A stretch of DNA of 64,000 nucleotides from Roseomonas marmotae (GCF_017654485.1 NZ_CP061095.1:144501-208500), one strand, 5' to 3'; counted from the first letter of the stretch, positions 1-10,662 are shown. Numbers and translations: made by a program. Notes: a model not told the origin generated them from the letters alone.

Positions 1-208
1 CCTGCATGGTTTCCATCGGCGTCTCGATCGCCGCGGTCTCCAGCGGCAGGTCGCGGGTCAGCTCATAGGCCATCAGCAGGCTGATCTCGCGCGCCAGCCG
101 GCGGAACTCGCCGGTGGAGGTCTGCTTCTGCCGCATCAGCGTCAGCTTGTGCTGCACCAGCGGATGGCCGATCACCGTCACGTTCTTGGGGGCTGGGCTC
201 TCGGCCAT
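1..208 (-). CDS. upp: uracil phosphoribosyltransferase, N-terminal part (runs off window)
   Basis: Reading leftward from an ATG at 208, the first 69 residues give the typical start of UPRT: a short beta strand, then [12 protein letters not shown] and an [17 protein letters not shown] helix followed by [14 protein letters not shown]. This closely follows E. coli Upp (HPLVKHKLGLMR, then STKRFRELASE). The enzyme makes UMP from uracil and PRPP in pyrimidine salvage in the cytoplasm. The PRPP-binding loop and C-terminus lie outside the window, so integrity cannot be judged. The family call is confident because the N-terminal signature is distinctive. Confidence 0.88.
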   Translation of the reverse strand, partial: MAESPAPKNVTVIGHPLVQHKLTLMRQKQTSTGEFRRLAREISLLMAYELTRDLPLETAAIETPMETMQ

Positions 209-294
209 GGCGTGCTGTCTCCTGTCGGGGGCCATTCGGGCTGCCTCTTCCGCCAGGGCAGGGCGGGTTGTCCAGTCCTGCCTGCCATGCCCGC

Positions 295-1254
295 TCAGTT
301 GAGGTAGCGCGCGATCGCCGCCAGCACGTCGCCCTGCGCCTGCCGCGCCTTGGTAAGCAGCCTGGTCTGGCCCAGAAAGCCGTGCGGCACGCCGGAATAG
401 ACCTTCATCTCGTGCGGGACGCCGGCCGCCGTCAGGCGCCGGCCGAATTCCAGCGTGTCGTCCAGCAGCGGGTCCAGCCCGGCGGCCAGCAGCAGCATCG
501 GCGGCAGCCCCTCGAACCGCGCATGCAGCGGCACGGCGCCGGCGTCGTCCCGCGCCGTGCCACCGAGGTAACTCGTCCAGAACCATTCCATCCGCTCGGT
601 GGAGAGGCCGAAGCGCCCGTCCCCGAACGCGCGGTGGGACGCACTCTCATGGTTGGCGGAGAGCATGCCGTAGACGATGGCGCCGAAGCGGGGCAGCGGG
701 TCGCCGGCATCCCGCAGCCGCAGCAGTGCCGCCAGCGCGGCATTGCCCCCGGCGGAATCCCCGCCCAGGCCGATCCGCCCGGGGTCGATGCCCAGTGCCG
801 TGGCCTCAGTCTGCAGCCAGCGCAGCACCGCCACCACCTGCTCCACGGCGGTGGGATAGGCGTGCTCGGGTGAGAGGGCATATTCCAGCCCCACCACCAC
901 GATCCCAGCCTGATCGGCCACCTCCCGCTTCCAGCGATCCATGCTGTCGATATTGCCGACGGTGAAGCCGCCGCCATGCACATGCAGGTAGGCCGGCAAT
1001 GTCCCGGCAACGCCCCTGGGGCGGTAGAGCCGCACCCGCACCGGCGGCGAGATGGGCAGGCTGTGCTCGGCGGTCTCCGTCTCCGGCCCCCCTTCGTTCA
1101 GGAAAGCCTGGAAGCGGTAGGTGGCGGCACGCGCCTCCCCGATCGGCAGGGTCAGCACGTCGCCACTGCCCAGGCCCCGCTCGCGCAGCATGTCCTGCGC
1201 GGCCAGGACCTCCGCATCGGGCTGATGAGGATCGGTGGGGGAGAGGTCATTCAT
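295..1254 (-). CDS. alpha/beta hydrolase, hormone-sensitive-lipase (HSL) type esterase
   Basis: 319 residues, normal length for bacterial HSL-family (family IV) carboxylesterases. The oxyanion-hole motif HGGGF lies at about residues 93-97 and the nucleophile elbow GDSAGG at 165-170 (Ser167). Asp261 or Asp265 and His291 (in GVPHGF) complete the likely triad. No signal peptide is evident, so it is probably cytoplasmic, hydrolysing short-chain esters; the natural substrate cannot be read from sequence. It lies 86 bp downstream of upp in the same direction, so co-transcription is possible but functionally unexplained. Confidence 0.88.
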   Translation of the reverse strand: MNDLSPTDPHQPDAEVLAAQDMLRERGLGSGDVLTLPIGEARAATYRFQAFLNEGGPETETAEHSLPISPPVRVRLYRPRGVAGTLPAYLHVHGGGFTVGNIDSMDRWKREVADQAGIVVVGLEYALSPEHAYPTAVEQVVAVLRWLQTEATALGIDPGRIGLGGDSAGGNAALAALLRLRDAGDPLPRFGAIVYGMLSANHESASHRAFGDGRFGLSTERMEWFWTSYLGGTARDDAGAVPLHARFEGLPPMLLLAAGLDPLLDDTLEFGRRLTAAGVPHEMKVYSGVPHGFLGQTRLLTKARQAQGDVLAAIARYLN

Positions 1255-1316
1255 CGCCGCACGGTCTCCGAAGGAGCCGGCAGCTTGGCAGAGCGTCCAG
1301 GGCCGCGCCAGCCGGT

Positions 1317-2069
1317 TCAGGCGCCGGAAGCAGCCTCGGCCTGGGCGTTGAGATGCGCCGCCAGATCGGCCGGCAGCTTGAGCCGGTGCGCCAGCGCATC
1401 AAGATAGGCGTGTTCCGCCGGGTGGTCGGGGTCGATGGCCAGCCGGGTGGCGAGGTAGAGTTCCGCCCCCTGTTCCTGCGTCCGCGCGCTGGCGGCGATG
1501 GCGTTCAGGTCGGTCGGCTGGGACAGTGCGTCGAAGACCAGGGCCTTGGCCTCGGCATCCAGCCCGGCCTGCTCGACATGCGCGAAGATGGCCTGCTGTT
1601 CCTCGGCATCCACATGGCCGTCGGCCTTGGCAGCGCCGATCATGGCGCGCACCAGCGCCAGGGCGAAGGGCTGACCATCGGCCGCAGGAAGGGCAGCGCC
1701 GAAGCCGGCATCCGCCGCCTGCACATCCTGCACCGTCGCGGGGGCGGCGCTGGCGGGGGCCTGGCCCTGCTGCCAGTTCTGGTAGGCGCGATAGGCCAGG
1801 GCGCCCAGCGCCGCCGCGCCGCCATGGCTCAGCAGCCCGCCGACGCCCTTGCCTTTCTTGCGGCCGCCCAGCAGCAGCCCGATCAACCCGGCGCCGGCCG
1901 CGCCGCCCAGTATCCCTCCGGGTATGCCGCTGGAGGCACCGGCACTCTGCTGCCCCCAGGGCGAGGCACGCTTTCCACCGGTCATCTGGCCCAGCAGCGA
2001 GCCGAGTTGGTCGCCGCCCTTGGAACCGGGGCCGAGGAAGCGGTCGAGAAGCATCTTGGGGTCGATCAT
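1317..2069 (-). CDS. DUF533 / TerB-like (YebE family) protein
   Basis: 250 residues. The N-terminus (MIDPKMLLDRFLG) is followed by a Gly/Ser-rich linker, then a glycine-rich hydrophobic stretch at about 50-68 that could be a membrane segment. The C-terminal half is alpha-helical (about 125-245) and contains the TerB-like pattern RAMIGAAKADGHVDAEEQQAI, followed by an LDALAHRLKLP segment. This is the architecture of DUF533/YebE-type 'tellurite resistance TerB family' proteins. A direct role in tellurite resistance is not established for this family; an envelope-associated role is inferred. It stands alone between the esterase and merR. Confidence 0.8.
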   Translation of the reverse strand: MIDPKMLLDRFLGPGSKGGDQLGSLLGQMTGGKRASPWGQQSAGASSGIPGGILGGAAGAGLIGLLLGGRKKGKGVGGLLSHGGAAALGALAYRAYQNWQQGQAPASAAPATVQDVQAADAGFGAALPAADGQPFALALVRAMIGAAKADGHVDAEEQQAIFAHVEQAGLDAEAKALVFDALSQPTDLNAIAASARTQEQGAELYLATRLAIDPDHPAEHAYLDALAHRLKLPADLAAHLNAQAEAASGA

Positions 2070-2090
2070 GCTCCGGAGATCGGGATGGAA

Positions 2091-2558
2091 TTACAGGGAA
2101 TCAATATCCGCCGACCCCGCTGACACACGGCCGTGGCTGGGATCGAGACAATGTGCGTGGCTGGCATCGGCCAGCACCTCGATCACCCGGCACTGGCCGA
2201 CGGTATGGCCATGCGCCTCCAGCATCCGCCCCAGCTCCGCCTTCAAGGATTCCAGCCGGGTGATCCGGCTGGTAACGGCGGCCAGCTGCTGCCGGGCGAT
2301 GGCATCGGCATCGGCGCAGGGAGTATCCGGCCCGGCCTCGGCCAGCCGCAGGAGGTCGCGGATGGCCTCCATAGAAAAGCCCATGTCCCGCGCATGGCGG
2401 ATGAAGGCGAGGCGCCGCCGGTGCGGCTCGGCATAGAGGCGCTGGTTGCCGGAGGTGCGCGGCGGCGCGGGCAGCAGCCCCACCGTCTCGTAATAGCGGA
2501 TGGTGCGGATATTGGTCCCGGTCAGCCGGGCGAGCTCACCGATCGGGAAATGGGCCAT
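2091..2558 (-). CDS. MerR-family heavy-metal responsive regulator (CadR/PbrR/ZntR-like)
   Basis: 155 residues. The N-terminal winged helix carries IGELARLTGTNIRTIRYYE and NQRLYAE, followed by the long dimerisation helix. Cysteines are at about 81, 123 and 137 with His134 and His136 between the last two, a layout expected of divalent-metal sensors (Zn/Cd/Pb) rather than Cu(I) sensors. A perfect 19-bp MerR-type palindrome lies 8 bp upstream of the ATG. The same palindrome drives the metal ATPase at 8368, which is the likely target although the two genes are now 5.8 kb apart. Metal specificity is an inference. Confidence 0.88.
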   Translation of the reverse strand: MAHFPIGELARLTGTNIRTIRYYETVGLLPAPPRTSGNQRLYAEPHRRRLAFIRHARDMGFSMEAIRDLLRLAEAGPDTPCADADAIARQQLAAVTSRITRLESLKAELGRMLEAHGHTVGQCRVIEVLADASHAHCLDPSHGRVSAGSADIDSL

Positions 2559-2566
2559 GGTTGGAA

Positions 2567-2585
2567 ACCTCCAGCGGCTGGAGGT
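2567..2585. promoter_or_regulatory. MerR-type operator, copy 1 (next to merR)
   Basis: On the minus strand the site reads ACCTCCAGCCGCTGGAGGT, a perfect 9+1+9 palindrome. It is identical in sequence to the operator of the metal ATPase promoter (8311-8329). On the plus strand it is flanked by TGGAAA (2562-2567) and TGATAT (2588-2593) about 20 bp apart, the elongated spacing of MerR-activated promoters. Whether it serves merR itself, a rightward promoter, or both cannot be decided from sequence. Confidence 0.8.
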
Positions 2586-2607
2586 CGTGATATGGGCGCG
2601 TATCGAA

Positions 2608-2635
2608 GCCTCTTGAACCTCCAGCCGTCGGAGAT
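2608..2635 (+). promoter_or_regulatory. degenerate second MerR-type promoter/operator (direct repeat of 8302-8329)
   Basis: Bases 2608-2627 (gcctcttgaacctccagccg) are identical to 8302-8321, and the similarity continues to 2635 with three substitutions in the right operator arm (TCGGAGATC against CTGGAGGTC). The TTGAAC -35 element is kept, but where the -10 CATAAC sits in the right copy there is now GGCAGG. The promoter is therefore probably dead, and no gene starts directly to its right. It looks like the remnant of the ATPase promoter left beside merR. Confidence 0.7.
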
Positions 2636-2648
2636 CTGGCAGGGCCCG

Positions 2649-2913
2649 TCAACCAGCGCTCTTCTGCTTTGATCCTGCCGGGATTCCCCTGCTTTGACAT
2701 GGTAGCCTGAGGTGTCGACATGGTTGACTTGTTCCGGCTGACAAAGGTGCGGGCCTGGTATCCCGCCAGACGGCATCGTTCTGGCAGCGCCAGATGACGG
2801 CTTCCATCATGTGCCGGAGAGGATGGTGCTGCGCCCTGAGGCCTGGCGGCGGTCCAGGCTGGGGCACCACGAATCAGCGACAGGTCCTGCCTCTCCGCCT
2901 CCTGGGATCTCAT
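2649..2913 (-). pseudogene. possible decayed IS5-like transposase fragment in a 500-bp gene-free stretch
   Basis: Between the operators and the stop of the serine hydrolase (2636-3057) no intact gene is recognisable. One minus-strand frame around 2760-2819 reads LRHMMEAVIWRCQNDAVWRD. This resembles the N-terminal LRxxIEAxxWRxxNGAxWR block of some IS5-family transposases. Nothing recognisable follows in frame, so at best it is a degenerate scrap. Recognition rests on about 20 residues and is weak, but fits the mobile character of the surrounding island. Confidence 0.3.
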
Positions 2914-3057
2914 CGCGGGCCTGCCAGGGACATGTGGAGACAGATCTCAAAGGTTCCTGAGGGATCCTGCCGATTTCAGGATGATTCGCGATGAAGGTCG
3001 GCACATTTCCAGCTTCGCCGCGATCCTCAGAGGCCACCGATGCACCGGCATCTGCAC

Positions 3058-4422
3058 TCACCTCGATTTCAGATACGCTGCCACGGCCCGGAATGCAGGG
3101 AGCGAAGTGGGATCGATGAGCGGATTTTCTGCCCGCGGGTAGGATGCGAAGCGCACCAGAACCATCTGTGCTGACGGATCCACATAGATTGTCTGCCCAT
3201 ATACGCCACGGGCGGCGATGATGCCGTCATCTCCGGGATAGACCCACCACATGCTGCTATACTTACCCCCCACCAGCGCGGGGTAGGCAGTGCCGAACTT
3301 CGCGGGATCGCCGCCGGCGCGAATTCGCCGCACTACCTCGGCCGGAAACAGGCGCTCTCCATTGATGACGCCTTCGTTCAGCATGAGGAGACCGATCCGG
3401 CCCAGGTCGCGCAGGCCGGCGCTCAGTCCTCCGCCGGCATAGGGAACGCCTTCACCGTCCACCGTCATATAGGCACTTTGCTCGGCCCCCATCGGGCGCC
3501 ACAGCCTTTCGGAGGCGAGATCCGTTACCGACTTTCCGGACACGCGCGATATGATCCAGCCCAGCACGTCCGAGTTGACGGTCTTGTAGTGGAACGCCTC
3601 ACCATGCCGACCCTGCGGCTGCAGTTGCTGGAGATATGCCCAGTATCCGTTCGGGCCTGTGTAACCCTGCGGTTTCGGAAAGGGACTGGCGGCAGCTGAA
3701 TAGGCCCAGATGTCGGCATTCGGGTCTGAGTAGTCCTCGGAGTAGCGAAGGCCGGTGGTCATATCCATCACCTGCCGGACCGTGGCGGTAGCAAAAGCAC
3801 TGTTCCTGATCTCCGGGATGATCTCCGACACCAGAGCCGATTCGTTGAGCGCTCCTTCCACGATCAGTATCTCGGCGAGCAGACCGGTGAGCGATTTCGT
3901 CATCGACATGGCGGCATGCTCGCCATCGTCGCCGAGGCAGCCGAAATACCGTTCATAAACCACCCGGCCCTTGTGCAGGATCAGCATTCCGTCCGTGTAG
4001 TTGGCATAGAACGACTCTTCCCAGGTCATCGCTTTGTCGCCGCCGATCGGCATGAACTTCACTGCATCGATCGACCGCTGCGCATCTTCCAGTTCCTGTT
4101 TCGGGAGATACTGAAGCGGAACAGGTGCCCCAAGGCCGCGGCTGATCCTTTCGGTCGGGAGCAACTCACGCATATGGCACACGGACCAGCGTAGGCGTGG
4201 AAAGCTGAAATAGACTGATTCGGGCTGAGTGATGATCCTGTCTTTCGGCGGCGGGAAGCCCTGCATCCATCCCATCGTTATGGGGTTGGACTCCTGCGCC
4301 GACAGTGGAGGGGGCGGGGTGGAAACTCCTTCAACTCCCTGGCCAGATGCCCCGGATGTTGGTCCCAATATCATGGCAAGCCCCGTTACAAGGATGGAAG
4401 CATGAGGATTCGGCCAAGGCAT
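3058..4422 (-). CDS. serine hydrolase of the beta-lactamase / 6-aminohexanoate-dimer hydrolase (NylB-like) fold
   Basis: 454 residues with a weak hydrophobic N-terminus (about 8-26) that may be a signal peptide. The active-site SxxK is S173-M-T-K176 (AMSMTKSLTG), and Y279-K-T-V-N283 supplies the Tyr of the Y-x-N-like box. The third box is not KTG or HTG but RGVYGQ (about 405-410), typical of esterase/amidase members rather than true class C beta-lactamases. The family hydrolyses small amide or ester substrates; the real substrate is unknown. The gene is visibly poorer in G+C than its neighbours and sits in the 2.6-8.3 kb island, so recent transfer is likely. Beta-lactam resistance is not implied. 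Confidence 0.85.
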   Translation of the reverse strand: MPWPNPHASILVTGLAMILGPTSGASGQGVEGVSTPPPPLSAQESNPITMGWMQGFPPPKDRIITQPESVYFSFPRLRWSVCHMRELLPTERISRGLGAPVPLQYLPKQELEDAQRSIDAVKFMPIGGDKAMTWEESFYANYTDGMLILHKGRVVYERYFGCLGDDGEHAAMSMTKSLTGLLAEILIVEGALNESALVSEIIPEIRNSAFATATVRQVMDMTTGLRYSEDYSDPNADIWAYSAAASPFPKPQGYTGPNGYWAYLQQLQPQGRHGEAFHYKTVNSDVLGWIISRVSGKSVTDLASERLWRPMGAEQSAYMTVDGEGVPYAGGGLSAGLRDLGRIGLLMLNEGVINGERLFPAEVVRRIRAGGDPAKFGTAYPALVGGKYSSMWWVYPGDDGIIAARGVYGQTIYVDPSAQMVLVRFASYPRAENPLIDPTSLPAFRAVAAYLKSR

Positions 4423-4683
4423 CGACGAGTTCCCCTAACGGTGGAATGCCCGAGTGAAGGCACTTCAGCCACGCGTTCCCGGCTTATCCTGAACAGCACC
4501 GGGCGTGCCCGCGGCTTGCATGAGGCAGTTGGGGGCGCGACATGCGGTGTGCGAGGTGGCCTCCATGCACACTGCCGGAAGCGTGTTGATCGCTCAGCTC
4601 CCGGTTATGCCTTCCCTGAGGACTGTCAGGGACGTTGTCGACCAGGGTGAGCACGACCATAGAGACGCCCATGATGCAGCCCA

Positions 4684-5451
4684 TCAGTCCAGTTCCTGCA
4701 CGCCGCCCCCGGAGACCGTGAGAATCTGCCCGCTGATCCAGGAGGCGGCCGGGGAGCACAGGAAGAGGGCTGCGTTAGCGATATCCTGAGGCTCCCCCAG
4801 GCGCTTGAGGGGGGTATGGCGTAGCATCTCCTTCTCGACCTCGGGCGTGAGCACGCTTGCCAGCGCATCCGTGCGGGTCGCACCCGGCGCGATGGCGTTG
4901 ACCCGGATACCATGTGGGCCAAGGTCGAAGGCCATGTTGCGGGTCAGGTGATTCACCGCCGCCTTGGATGAGCCGTAGGACGTCATCCGCACATTACGGT
5001 TCTCGCCGGCCATGGAGGAGATATTGAGGATCGCGCCATGGCCCGCCGCTGCCATATGAGGCGCGGCCAACTGCGACAGGCGGAAGAGCGAGAAGAGGTT
5101 GAGCTCGAAGGCCCGGCGAAAGTCGTCCATGGGCATGTCGAAGGGTTTTGGTCCGCCGCCTCCTGCATTGTTGATCAGGACCATGAGGCTACCGAAATGC
5201 GCGACCGCTGCCTGCACGGCAGCCTGCAGATCGGCCTCCTTGGTGACGTTGCAGACAATCGCTGCAGCTTGGCCTCCCGCCTGCCTAATCCCTGCCGCGA
5301 CCGTTTCGGCGGCCTCGGCCTTAAGGTCGCTGACCACCACAGCCGCGCCGGCTCCGGCCATGGTCTGGGCGATGGCCCGGCCGATGCCAGCGCCTGCTCC
5401 TGTGACCAGCACGACGTCGCTATCCAGTCGGAACTGCTTGGGATCAAACAC
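4684..5451 (-). CDS. hdhA: 7-alpha-hydroxysteroid dehydrogenase (SDR family)
   Basis: 255 residues, the same length as E. coli HdhA. The Rossmann motif TGAGAGIG is at 17-24, the NNAGGGGPKPFDMPM block at about 94-108, and the catalytic set Ser146, Tyr159 and Lys163 falls at the same residue numbers as in E. coli HdhA. The C-terminus GQILTVSGGGVQELD is almost identical to the E. coli ending. HdhA oxidises the 7-alpha-hydroxyl of bile acids with NAD. Such similarity to an enterobacterial enzyme, inside a gene-poor low-GC island, suggests horizontal transfer. The true substrate here may be another cyclic alcohol. It is a single gene, about 260 bp from the serine hydrolase. Confidence 0.85.
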   Translation of the reverse strand: MFDPKQFRLDSDVVLVTGAGAGIGRAIAQTMAGAGAAVVVSDLKAEAAETVAAGIRQAGGQAAAIVCNVTKEADLQAAVQAAVAHFGSLMVLINNAGGGGPKPFDMPMDDFRRAFELNLFSLFRLSQLAAPHMAAAGHGAILNISSMAGENRNVRMTSYGSSKAAVNHLTRNMAFDLGPHGIRVNAIAPGATRTDALASVLTPEVEKEMLRHTPLKRLGEPQDIANAALFLCSPAASWISGQILTVSGGGVQELD

Positions 5452-5810
5452 GTCCGCACTCCGTCAAACACAAACAAAGTGCAGGCCGCCGTTATGCGTT
5501 TCTCCCTCAGGAAGTTACTTCTTCGCAATGCCATGGTCCGCTTGCCGGACGAGGCGGCCGGCAGCGAGGTGCTGAGCATCACCTCTGGCCCCAAGGCAGT
5601 GGAACAGTGGCTCCGCGCCTTCAACGCCGCCGATGCCCACCGTCAGCGCATGCTCGGCGGAAGGATACCCGGCCAGCTTCTCAAAGAGCGCCTCCGGATA
5701 CAACGAAAGCTCGCCCGACCAGGAACACCCGAAGGTCGTGCCGGGTCAAAGGACATCGCCCACGCATGCCTCATTGCTGAGGGCGCCAAGGCGGTTTCAC
5801 AACCGGACAG
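5452..5810. other. gene-free stretch, 359 bp
   Basis: No convincing gene. Short open frames exist on both strands (for example 5515-5703 on the minus strand) but lack a recognisable family or a ribosome binding site. Base composition is lower in G+C than the chromosome average here. It could hold decayed coding sequence, but nothing could be identified. Confidence 0.5.
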
Positions 5811-6860
5811 CTAGCGGCGGGAGTTGCGGAGCACCAAGGTCCCGTCATGCTCCACCATGGCAACCAGTGACTTTGCGCCCTGCCTCCACCTGAAGCGGGG
5901 AGGCTTCTCGTTCTCCAGCACCCACTCGTTCTGGAAGAAGAGTTGAATGAGCTCCCCATGCAGCCTGCTGTCATGGGTGCCAATGATGACGAAACGGGCG
6001 CGCTCGTTCAGGCTCGCAATGCCTGCACGGCATACATCCAGCTCACCGCCCTGGATATCGATATGAACGAGATCATAGATGGGTTCAGCGGCGAGAAGAC
6101 TGTTGATGCCGAGGACCCTGACATCCATCCAATCCTGGACCTGCCGCCCGATATGGTCGGTTTCCGCATTCTCGGCCTGCGGCGCCGAGCCCCAGTCGCC
6201 AGCAGGATCCGGCACCCTTGGCCAGCGTGCCGTGCCGTCCTCGGCCCCGACAGCGGCAAGATACGCTTCTGCGCTCGGCGAGGTGAAGCCATGGTCGTGC
6301 AGATGCTCGACGAGAAAGGCGTGATGCCCCGGGTCGGCCTCAACCGCCCTCAGGCGGATCTCGGCAATGCCGAGATGCCTCGCGGCGACGCCGGCGGCAA
6401 CAGACCACGGCCCCCAGCCGGCACCCAGTTCGAGCGAGACGAAGCGCCCCTGAGCCGCCAGCACGGCCTTGAGCGCGCCGATCCACTCGACCGCCTCAGA
6501 GTGCCAGCCGTCGGTAGGAACAGGCAAGCCGAGCACTCGCCCGGCCAGTCCCTCGCTGCCCCGCACATACCGGGTCGGCATCTGCACGCCCAGAAAGTTG
6601 GTAATGCATCCCGGGCGCGGCTCTCGCCGGATATCGGCGAATGGCGCGAATACCTCGAGGTCGGCTTCCGTGAAGCCGGTGTAGACGGAGAGGGGATCAA
6701 CCTGCGGCGAAGGCGCCGGCTTTACCTGCGGGGAGGCGAGTGGCTCCAGCTTCTGCATCGCCGCCTCAATGAGGGTAAGGCGCTCACTGAATTCCTCGAC
6801 GATGCGAGGCATGTAGGCTGCACGCCTTATCCACCTTCGTGCGCGTTGGATCATCTTCAT
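5811..6860 (-). CDS. FkbM-family methyltransferase
   Basis: 349 residues from the ATG at 6860, preferred because GGAAAGG lies just upstream; a longer frame to 6908 lacks such a site. The N-terminus is basic with a short coiled segment. The SAM-binding motif I is FVSLELGAGWGPWSVAAG, the acidic post-I motif is RAVEADPGHHAFLVEHL, and LVHIDIQGGELDV is the FkbM signature. Family members O-methylate sugars, antibiotics or glycopeptides. No glycosyltransferase or biosynthetic cluster is adjacent, so the acceptor is unknown. It lies in the low-GC island, which suggests cargo. Confidence 0.82.
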   Translation of the reverse strand: MKMIQRARRWIRRAAYMPRIVEEFSERLTLIEAAMQKLEPLASPQVKPAPSPQVDPLSVYTGFTEADLEVFAPFADIRREPRPGCITNFLGVQMPTRYVRGSEGLAGRVLGLPVPTDGWHSEAVEWIGALKAVLAAQGRFVSLELGAGWGPWSVAAGVAARHLGIAEIRLRAVEADPGHHAFLVEHLHDHGFTSPSAEAYLAAVGAEDGTARWPRVPDPAGDWGSAPQAENAETDHIGRQVQDWMDVRVLGINSLLAAEPIYDLVHIDIQGGELDVCRAGIASLNERARFVIIGTHDSRLHGELIQLFFQNEWVLENEKPPRFRWRQGAKSLVAMVEHDGTLVLRNSRR

Positions 6861-7119
6861 CCAAAACCTTTCCGGCCTCGGCACATATTTGACACAGGCA
6901 ACGACCAACGTCGACGCTGCGTTTCCCGGGGGTAGAGAGTTTCAAGCGTCGCGTCGTGCGCTTTTCAGAGAACGATAACTCATGCTTATCGTGTCTCAGG
7001 AATGAGAGAGCGCGATTTGCCTTATTCTCTGGGCGTTTGAGCGAAAGCTTTAGATTCAGCGGTTTTTCCCGTTCTGCTGAGATGACGAACCGGCCGCTGG
7101 CACCGCCCACGCTCCGGCA
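6861..7119. promoter_or_regulatory. intergenic region with a 7-bp inverted repeat (6972-6992)
   Basis: AT-richer non-coding stretch between the divergent FkbM gene and the endolysin remnant. ACGATAA (6972-6978) and TTATCGT (6986-6992) form a perfect inverted repeat around a 7-nt spacer, a plausible operator or hairpin. No recognisable gene is present. Confidence 0.35.
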
Positions 7120-7731
7120 GTGGCGTCCGTGCCTGGCGGCCACCATCCCGCGCAGGTGGCGTCGTCATATGAGGCAGGGGAGGTGATCCCCGCCCCGGCG
7201 AATACTCCGCTGCCGGTCGGGCCTCACATCCCGCCGGCGGCCATCACGCTCCTGTACCACTATGAGAGTTGCGCCAGGCGGCTGCCGTCCAGGCTGATTG
7301 GTCCGTGTCTGGACGGCACGGGCATCGCGACCATCGGCTGGGGCAACACGCGCTGGGAGGATGGGCGGGTGGTGAAGATGACCGATCCGCCCATCACCAG
7401 GCGCGGGCCGACGCCCTGTTCGAGACCATCCTGGCGCAGTTCAACATGCGGGTGCGGGAACTGCTGCCGGCCGCCGTGGATGAGGACGCCCACGCCGCGT
7501 GCTTGAGCCTCGCCCATCACATCGGCACCGGCGCCTTCGCCGGCTCAACCGCGCTACGCAAGCTCAAGGCGGGGGACCGACAGGGCGCGGCCACAAGCCC
7601 TCCAGCTCTGGAACAAGGCCGGCGGCAAGGTGCTCAAGGGCCTCCAGCGGCGACGGCGGGCTGAGTCCCTGGTCATGCTGGGCGCGGCGGCTGAGAGCGC
7701 GATTGCAGCCGCGGCGCGGGATTTTCCGTGA
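7120..7731 (+). pseudogene. frameshifted phage endolysin (GH24 lysozyme family)
   Basis: Three consecutive frames together spell a T4-like/GH24 lysozyme. The first holds the catalytic block LLYHYESC followed by GIATIGWGNTRWEDGRVVKM. A frame change near 7400 leads to DALFETILAQFNMRV and HIGTGAFAGSTALRKLKAGD. A second change near 7590 leads to LWNKAGGKVLKGLQRRR and a stop at 7729-7731. The catalytic Glu survives, but the two frame changes break the protein, so it is almost certainly dead unless sequencing errors caused them. No holin or other phage genes are nearby. It marks the island as containing phage-derived DNA. Confidence 0.8.
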
Positions 7732-7756
7732 GCCGGCGCGGATGCGGGGGGGGTGA

Positions 7757-8128
7757 TCAGACCCGCTGGGTGACGCGCGCCCACAACTGATCCAGCCAAG
7801 ACAGCAGCCCCCGCTCCGCTGGCTTTTGGCACCCCTCGGCCATGAGCCAGTCGAGATACGCTTCCTTGCTCGGAAAAATGAGCTTGCGGTCGTCCACCGT
7901 GACGTGGTGCGCCGACATGCCGTATGGATGCAGCCGCATCAGGCGGCCCGCGCGCATCTCGCCGATATACCAGCGCTCCTCGTCCACGTATGGCGGCATC
8001 GCGTCTTCGTTAGCTGGCGGCATCCGCTCCGGCAGACGCGGCCAGTTCCAGCGACGGCTCCCCTCGGCCTTGAGCATCCCCCACCCCCAGCACTGCTGAT
8101 GCCGCTTTTCGTTTCCGTCACAGTACAC
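7757..8128 (-). CDS. hypothetical protein, 123 aa
   Basis: A Trp- and Tyr-rich soluble protein (for example WGWGMLKAEGSRRWNWPRL, EERWYIGEMRAG, and a C-terminal LLSWLDQLWARVTQRV helix). No family was recognised and no signal peptide or membrane segment is visible. It is convergent with the endolysin remnant and divergent from the metal ATPase promoter. Being within the island, it may be phage or plasmid cargo. That it is a gene is supported by the coherent composition over its whole length, not by homology. Confidence 0.55.
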   Translation of the reverse strand: MYCDGNEKRHQQCWGWGMLKAEGSRRWNWPRLPERMPPANEDAMPPYVDEERWYIGEMRAGRLMRLHPYGMSAHHVTVDDRKLIFPSKEAYLDWLMAEGCQKPAERGLLSWLDQLWARVTQRV

Positions 8129-8301
8129 AGGAGCGTTACTCGCGGGAAGAATGATTCTAATCAGAAACGAAAAGTGCTTCTGGCAGGCCGGAGCTTATCA
8201 CTGCGAACAAATGAGGAACAAGGCTTTGTCACAAGATCCCGGCCGCCCGATATCAGGCGACGGGGCCGCAGAATTTGGAACACTCAACTCTTTGATATAC
8301 C

Positions 8302-8337
8302 GCCTCTTGAACCTCCAGCCGCTGGAGGTCCCATAAC
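8302..8337 (+). promoter_or_regulatory. MerR-activated promoter of the metal ATPase
   Basis: The -35 TTGAAC (8307-8312) and -10 CATAAC (8332-8337) are 19 bp apart, the over-long spacing that MerR-family activators correct by DNA distortion. The spacer contains the perfect palindrome ACCTCCAGCCGCTGGAGGT (8311-8329). The ATPase ATG follows 30 bp after the -10. Identity with the palindrome beside merR (2567-2585) links the two genes. Confidence 0.87.
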
Positions 8338-8367
8338 CAGGGCCAGCAGCAGGATCGGAGGCCGAGG

Positions 8368-10662
<2,295 letters not shown>

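Noticed and set aside
3058..4422. Antibiotic-resistance class C beta-lactamase
   Set aside because: The third active-site box is not KTG and the sequence fits the NylB-like hydrolases better.
5515..5703. A 62-codon minus-strand frame between hdhA and the FkbM gene
   Set aside because: No ribosome binding site, no recognisable family and other frames are equally open.
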